Assembly (NCBI GenBank): GCA_045586905.1
Contig: JAZNBF010000026.1
Span: 1-8,994, forward strand
From: RGIG1828 sp045586905
Lineage (GTDB): Bacteria; Bacillota; Clostridia; UMGS1810
Length of the DNA stretch: 8,994 bases
Reading direction: 5' to 3'
In this document: one piece after another, positions 5,476 to 8,994 of the stretch
Numbering within the stretch: position 1 is the stretch's first letter
How the letters are laid out: each line of letters begins with the position of its first letter
Program-made: the position numbers and the translations under genes
The notes under the pieces: model-generated
The model's input: only the letters and a program-made list of their open reading frames with translations
Told to the model about the DNA's origin: nothing
The model's database searches: none

Positions 5476-7089
5476 TCAGACTTCTCTTTCAAAGAAAGGC
5501 TTTAGTTCTACGGGGTTTTTGCCTTTTGCTTCCATTTCGCCAAAGAGCACCTTAAGGAAGGCTTCTTTGCTTTCCTTTGCGGGCGAGAAAGCATTTACAT
5601 ATGTTTTGAGAAAAGGAAGCTCATAGAGCATGAAAGGATCGCCAAACGAGGTGAAAATAACCTTGTTGCCTTCAAATATGGTGCCTCTCCAGAATGCCAT
5701 TATGTTTTTCCAGAGGACATGGCGTGAGTTACCGTAGGTGTCGAGATAGCTGTGACGGGCATTTACCAAAATGTAGTCGGGTTTGTATTCGTCTACGACC
5801 TTTTTCACCTCGACATTGTCGGGATTGGTGCGTGAAACGGTTTTGAAGCCTCTATCCTGGAGCATCTTTGCGATATCTGAAATGCAACCGTATTTGGGAT
5901 CTTCATCCCAGATGCAGTAGTGGTTGATAACGAAAAATGTCTCGCCCTTCTTTGCACTTAGAGGAAGAATGCCCTCGGCATTTCTTACCACCTTGATGGA
6001 TTTGTCGGCAATTTCCTGTGCAACAGATCTGATATCGCCAGGCTCTATCTCGGGCTCTGTGCCATCAAGAAGTGACACCTTGTCTTTGAGCTTTAATACC
6101 CTTTTTACCGATTCTTTAATTCTTTCTATGCTTATTTCGCCGCTCTCTACTGCACCTTTGAGATCGTCAAAGGCACTGTCGGGCGGGAAAAGTGCCATGT
6201 CGGAGCCGGCTTTAATGGTCTCTATGGCGAGTCGGTTAAGCGGCACATATGCCGCCGCACCAACCATGGAAAGAGCATCGGACACAATCACACCTTCAAA
6301 ACCAAGTTCTTCACGGAGGAGCTTTGTGGTGAGCTCATAGCTGAGTGTGGCAGGACGGTAGCCATAGACCTCGTCATATTCAGCCTTTGACTGATATGCG
6401 GGGAAGGTGTAGTGGCCGGTCATGATGGACAAAACACCGTCATCTATCATTTTTTTGTAGACCATGCCATAGGTTTTGTCCCATTCTTCTTTGGTCAGAC
6501 GGTTTTCGGGGTTACAAAAATGAGGGTTACGGTCATCGGTGCCTGCACCCGGGAAGTGCTTGGCACAGGCGGCAAAAATACCGTCTTTCTGATGGCCTCT
6601 CACATAGGCAGAGCCTATGCGTGCCACGTGAGATGCACTGTCGGAGATTATGCGTGTGCTTTCGGCGCAGTCTTTGTTATACCATATATCAACAACAGGT
6701 GCAAATGACCAGTGGATACCGTTACTTCGGCAAATCTTTGCAGTTTCTCTGCCGCCCTTTTCGATGAGTCCAGAATCATTTGCACTGCCCCATGCAATTG
6801 GATAGGGAAGCTGGGTGTCGCAGTCGGCAATGGTGTTGGGGCCATTCTCTGTGTCACCTGCAACGATAACGGGCACATTGAGGTTACGGTTGGTAAGTTC
6901 TATGTATGACTTAATTTTTTCTTTGGAGCTTGTGTTAAAAAATATTGCACCGGGTTTTGTGCGTTTTACTTTTTCTTCAAATTTCTGTTTTGTTTCATCA
7001 TCATCTTTTGACGGAACACAATAGCAAATGAGCTGACCTATGAGTTCGTCTAAGGACATTTCGCTTATGATTTTGTCAAATTTATCCAT
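5476..7089 (-). CDS. Glycoside hydrolase family 3 protein, upstream paralogue
   Basis: The 537-residue protein is built like its neighbour: a GH3 barrel to about residue 335, a linker, and a C-terminal alpha/beta domain. Key motifs are GDTENG (78-83), FAPVVDIW (129-136), KHFPGAGTDDRNPH (177-190), MTGHYTFP (223-230) and nucleophile D271 in VIVSDALSM. In NagZ-type enzymes the loop after KHFPG carries an Asp-x-His acid/base pair; here the aligned positions are N188 and H190, so the His is kept and the Asp is Asn. No signal peptide is present. The ATG at 7089 has AAGGAG eight bases before it. No convincing promoter is visible in the 108 bases upstream; TATACT near 7139-7144 lacks a good -35, so expression may rely on a weak promoter or read-through past the 7159-7188 hairpin. 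Specificity is not identifiable from sequence alone. Confidence 0.92.
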   Translation of the reverse strand: MDKFDKIISEMSLDELIGQLICYCVPSKDDDETKQKFEEKVKRTKPGAIFFNTSSKEKIKSYIELTNRNLNVPVIVAGDTENGPNTIADCDTQLPYPIAWGSANDSGLIEKGGRETAKICRSNGIHWSFAPVVDIWYNKDCAESTRIISDSASHVARIGSAYVRGHQKDGIFAACAKHFPGAGTDDRNPHFCNPENRLTKEEWDKTYGMVYKKMIDDGVLSIMTGHYTFPAYQSKAEYDEVYGYRPATLSYELTTKLLREELGFEGVIVSDALSMVGAAAYVPLNRLAIETIKAGSDMALFPPDSAFDDLKGAVESGEISIERIKESVKRVLKLKDKVSLLDGTEPEIEPGDIRSVAQEIADKSIKVVRNAEGILPLSAKKGETFFVINHYCIWDEDPKYGCISDIAKMLQDRGFKTVSRTNPDNVEVKKVVDEYKPDYILVNARHSYLDTYGNSRHVLWKNIMAFWRGTIFEGNKVIFTSFGDPFMLYELPFLKTYVNAFSPAKESKEAFLKVLFGEMEAKGKNPVELKPFFEREV

Positions 7090-7158
7090 TTTGCACTCTC
7101 CTTTTTATGAGAAATCATATATTCTGTTTAAAGGTAGTATATCTTTTAAAACCATAAC

Positions 7159-7188
7159 ACAAAAGCCTTGAAAAATCAAGGCTTTTGT
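7159..7188. terminator. Terminator between the isomerase-like gene and the GH3 pair
   Basis: ACAAAAGCCTTGA (7159-7171) pairs perfectly with TCAAGGCTTTTGT (7176-7188) around an AAAA loop. It begins nine bases after the stop of the isomerase-like gene. On the minus strand the 3' arm gives TTTTGTGTT followed by more U-rich sequence, a moderate terminator tail. Confidence 0.7.
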
Positions 7189-7197
7189 AGTGTAAAT

Positions 7198-8064
7198 TTA
7201 TATAATTTTTGTGATTGGCTTTTTCTCAAAAATTTCTTTTGCGTTTCTCACAAAATCCTCACAGGTGAGGCTTCGTCTTGTGTAGGGAAGTGTGGGAAGA
7301 GAGCCGAATGCAACCTCATAGAGCCACACGCCCTTATAGTTTATGTCAGAAAGGGCATCTATGATTTCATTCCAGTTGTTTTTGCCCTCACCCGGGAACC
7401 AGTGCTTTTCAAAGATGAGATCATAGTCAGACACATGAAGAGTGATGAGTCTTTCACCGAGTGCTCTTATGTGCTCGGCAGGATCGCCGCCTACGATGTG
7501 GTTGGTGTCGAAGCACGCACGAAGGCGGTCGTCGGCACTCAGAAGCTCGAGATGCTCGGTATAATCTGTGGGGCAGCATATGGGCGGAAGATTTTCTACC
7601 GCCATAACACCGCCTGCACTTTCGGCAACATCGGCTAAACGTGCAAGGCTTTCTTTGGCGTTTTCAAGTCTTTCTCTGACAAAGTCCTTGCCAACCTCTT
7701 CCCTTTTGAAGACGCAGCTTGAATGAATGACATATTTGTCGATGCCTATGTCGCCTGCTTTTTTGATAAGCTCGGAATAATTGTCAACAGCACTTTTTTT
7801 GACATCTTTATCGGAAGATGAAATGTCTATTATTTCATATGGCCTGAAGGGCAGATGGAAAGACCAGACTTTTACGCCATATGTGTCTGAAAGTTTTTTG
7901 AGACCTTTGAAATCAAAAGTGAGATATGGCTCTAAAATACCTAAGCTCGGCTCGATATTTCTGATTCCGGCTTCGGCACAGTTTTTGAAAAATTCTTCGT
8001 TAAAAGTTTCAGTGTCTTTTATAAACAGCTTACCACCTGTGGTTGAAAGTCCTATTTCATACAT
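7198..8064 (-). CDS. Sugar phosphate isomerase/epimerase family protein (xylose isomerase-like TIM barrel)
   Basis: The 288-residue protein has the length and motifs of the AP-endonuclease-2/xylose isomerase-like superfamily, whose members isomerise or epimerise sugars and inositols with a divalent metal. Likely metal ligands are E157 in AVENLPP, D186 in CFDTNH with H189, H210 in TLHVSDYD, and E250 in WLYEVAF. FHLPF (69-73), YVIHSS (111-116) and HWFPGEGKNNW (221-231) fit the family pattern at the barrel rim. There is no signal peptide. The ATG at 8064 has a GGGAGAA ribosome site about six bases upstream and a plausible promoter further up. It lies just before the two GH3 genes on the same strand, which suggests sugar catabolism, but a terminator separates them and the substrate cannot be named. 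Confidence 0.88.
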   Translation of the reverse strand: MYEIGLSTTGGKLFIKDTETFNEEFFKNCAEAGIRNIEPSLGILEPYLTFDFKGLKKLSDTYGVKVWSFHLPFRPYEIIDISSSDKDVKKSAVDNYSELIKKAGDIGIDKYVIHSSCVFKREEVGKDFVRERLENAKESLARLADVAESAGGVMAVENLPPICCPTDYTEHLELLSADDRLRACFDTNHIVGGDPAEHIRALGERLITLHVSDYDLIFEKHWFPGEGKNNWNEIIDALSDINYKGVWLYEVAFGSLPTLPYTRRSLTCEDFVRNAKEIFEKKPITKII

Positions 8065-8098
8065 AGCGATTCTCCCTTTTTGTTATATATTTGTTTTT

Positions 8099-8127
8099 AT
8101 GATATCACAAACAAAGGAAAATTTAAA
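8099..8127 (-). promoter_or_regulatory. Probable promoter of the isomerase-like gene
   Basis: On the minus strand TTTAAA (8122-8127, four of six consensus bases) and TATCAT (8099-8104, five of six) are 17 bases apart, giving a leader of roughly 30 bases before the ATG at 8064. The -35 is weak, so an activator may be needed; no clear operator repeat is seen. Confidence 0.45.
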
Positions 8128-8168
8128 GGCTTTTTTGTACTGTTTTTTTAATTTATGAAGAATTATCT

Positions 8169-8232
8169 AAAAAAGATTTTCAATCATCAACCCCCTGCCC
8201 CCACTCTTGGGGGCAAAAAGGAAATCTTTTTT
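8169..8232. repeat. Nested hairpin with a G/C-rich core
   Basis: An outer 11-bp stem, AAAAAAGATTT (8169-8179) with AAATCTTTTTT (8222-8232), encloses an inner 7-bp hairpin, GCCCCCA/TGGGGGC (8197-8214). A second C5 run (8191-8195) can compete for the G run. On the minus strand the outer stem ends in six U residues, so it may be a back-up terminator; the G/C-rich core inside an AT-rich spacer also resembles dispersed intergenic repeats of gut Clostridia (recollection, not a search). Confidence 0.5.
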
Positions 8233-8242
8233 GAAACAAGCA

Positions 8243-8268
8243 AAATTGCGCACTGTCTCGCGCAATTT
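8243..8268. repeat. Nine-bp hairpin
   Basis: AAATTGCGC (8243-8251) pairs with GCGCAATTT (8260-8268) around an eight-base loop. It lies between the terminator at 8280-8318 and the nested hairpin at 8169-8232. The function is unknown. Confidence 0.45.
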
Positions 8269-8279
8269 CCTATGTTATA

Positions 8280-8318
8280 AAAAACCTCTCAATCTGAAAA
8301 GTCGATTGAGAGGTTTTT
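8280..8318. terminator. Strong terminator of the surface-protein gene
   Basis: AAAAACCTCTCAATC (8280-8294) pairs over 15 bp with GATTGAGAGGTTTTT (8304-8318) around a nine-base loop, with a U run on the minus strand. It begins 17 bases past the stop codon at 8335 and could act on both strands. Confidence 0.85.
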
Positions 8319-8334
8319 GTGTGATTGCCAAAGT

Positions 8335-8994
8335 TTATTGTTTAATAAATACCTGAGAGACAGGCGTGAGAGTTGATGTCATATTATCCCACACAAAGGC
8401 TTTTATCTCGTCATAGTCTTTGGGATCAAAGCCGGGTACGGTGTAGTCTCCGATTCTGAAAATAGTGGCAGGAGCAGATTTGATGTGTGTGAGAGCACCG
8501 TTTTTATATGCAGCAAGGATAAGAGTTTTTGTCTTGCTTGAAAGAATCCAGCTTGATGTGATGTTTACCTTGTCACCGTCTATGCTGTTTATAACCACTT
8601 CGTTATAGTTTGCATAGTCGTCATTTCCAAGATATTCATCCCAGTTTTCCATGGGTTTTATGTCGGGAGCAACAATTGATTCTCCGTCTCTGAAGGGAGT
8701 GAGAACCATTGTAATGGTTGCATCCTTAACATTTTCGGCATGGAAATATACTTTGTTATAGGATTCCGAGCAGTCATAACCGTTGTAGGCTGCATCCTGG
8801 GTGGGATCAGGTCTCAACGATTCGAGATGATGAATGGCATCGGTAACGCCTATTTCAAAATCGGGAATGTCGGTGATGAAATCAATTTTCAGATAGTTCC
8901 ACTGACTCTTCTGCTTGAGAGTGATGCTGTGGGAGTCAGAAGCTACCACCATATCTGATTCGGCTATGTGGAGGTAGGAATAAAGCTCGCCTGC
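8335..8994 (-). CDS. C-terminal part of a probable secreted or surface protein
   Basis: The last 219 codons of a gene are visible; the frame is open to base 8994, so the start is outside the window and the internal ATG at 8952 is not a likely start. The protein is rich in Asp, Asn, Thr and aromatic residues with predicted beta-strands, and carries no catalytic motif I recognise. Its last 80 or so residues run 'SKTKTLILAAYKNGALTHIKSA...' to 'KAFVWDNMTSTLTPVSQ'. This pattern of a beta-strand domain ending in a 'K-x-F-x-W-D-x-(M/L)' plus 'x-P' tail recurs at the C-termini of large extracellular proteins of Clostridia such as glycosidases and cell-surface proteins (recollection). The export signal would be at the missing N-terminus. 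A strong terminator follows the stop. Confidence 0.7.
   Translation of the reverse strand, partial: AGELYSYLHIAESDMVVASDSHSITLKQKSQWNYLKIDFITDIPDFEIGVTDAIHHLESLRPDPTQDAAYNGYDCSESYNKVYFHAENVKDATITMVLTPFRDGESIVAPDIKPMENWDEYLGNDDYANYNEVVINSIDGDKVNITSSWILSSKTKTLILAAYKNGALTHIKSAPATIFRIGDYTVPGFDPKDYDEIKAFVWDNMTSTLTPVSQVFIKQ

Noticed and set aside
5457..5492. Upstream ATG at 5492 as start of the downstream GH3 gene
   Set aside because: It overlaps the previous gene and adds residues encoded by its end and by the ribosome site; the 5459 start matches the paralogue and has AAGGAG at eight bases.
5476..7089. Naming the GH3 genes nagZ
   Set aside because: The KHFPGHG and Asp-Ser-His signature of NagZ is not kept and the substrate is unknown.
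8335..8952. ATG at 8952 as the start of the surface-protein gene
   Set aside because: The frame is open to the window edge with protein-like sequence (AGELYSYLHIAESD) and no ribosome site precedes that ATG.

Overview
The window is a bacterial, AT-leaning stretch in which every convincing gene lies on the minus strand. Compact operons, AGGAG-type ribosome sites, canonical TTGACT/TATAAT promoter elements and hairpin-plus-U terminators, together with the gene families, suggest a member of the Clostridia (Firmicutes), perhaps a gut lineage. The taxonomic statement is inference. No rRNA, tRNA, transposase or CRISPR array is visible.

Reading in the direction of transcription (from high to low coordinates): (1) 8994-8335 is the C-terminal part of a gene cut by the window edge, probably a secreted or surface protein. 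(2) 8318-8169 holds a strong terminator and two more hairpins. (3) 8064-7198 encodes a sugar phosphate isomerase/epimerase-type TIM barrel with its own likely promoter and a terminator. (4) 7089-3834 holds two tandem paralogous family 3 glycoside hydrolases, a duplication of about 1.63 kb that includes the ribosome binding site. A perfect 15-bp terminator stem closes this unit. (5) 3830-2940 is about 0.9 kb without a recognisable protein gene. It contains a hairpin array with recurring TATCACT/AGTGATA motifs, a plus-strand promoter, and a candidate minus-strand non-coding or small-peptide transcript ending in a long-stem terminator. (6) 2937-591 is a tight operon: TcdA-like E1 enzyme, NifS cysteine desulfurase and NifU scaffold, behind a near-consensus promoter. 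(7) 590-165 is a 426-bp gap with the operon terminator and a second repeat element made of small palindromes. (8) 164-1 is the start of a TtcA-like PP-loop ATPase that runs off the edge.

Two themes emerge. The low-coordinate third is about sulfur transfer and tRNA modification: NifS releases sulfur from cysteine, NifU builds Fe-S clusters, TcdA cyclises t6A37, and TtcA-type enzymes use sulfur plus an Fe-S cluster to thiolate tRNA. The high-coordinate half is about carbohydrate handling: two cytoplasmic-looking GH3 enzymes beside a sugar isomerase-like protein. The most unexplained DNA is the 3040-3830 intergenic region and its partial echo at 215-415.
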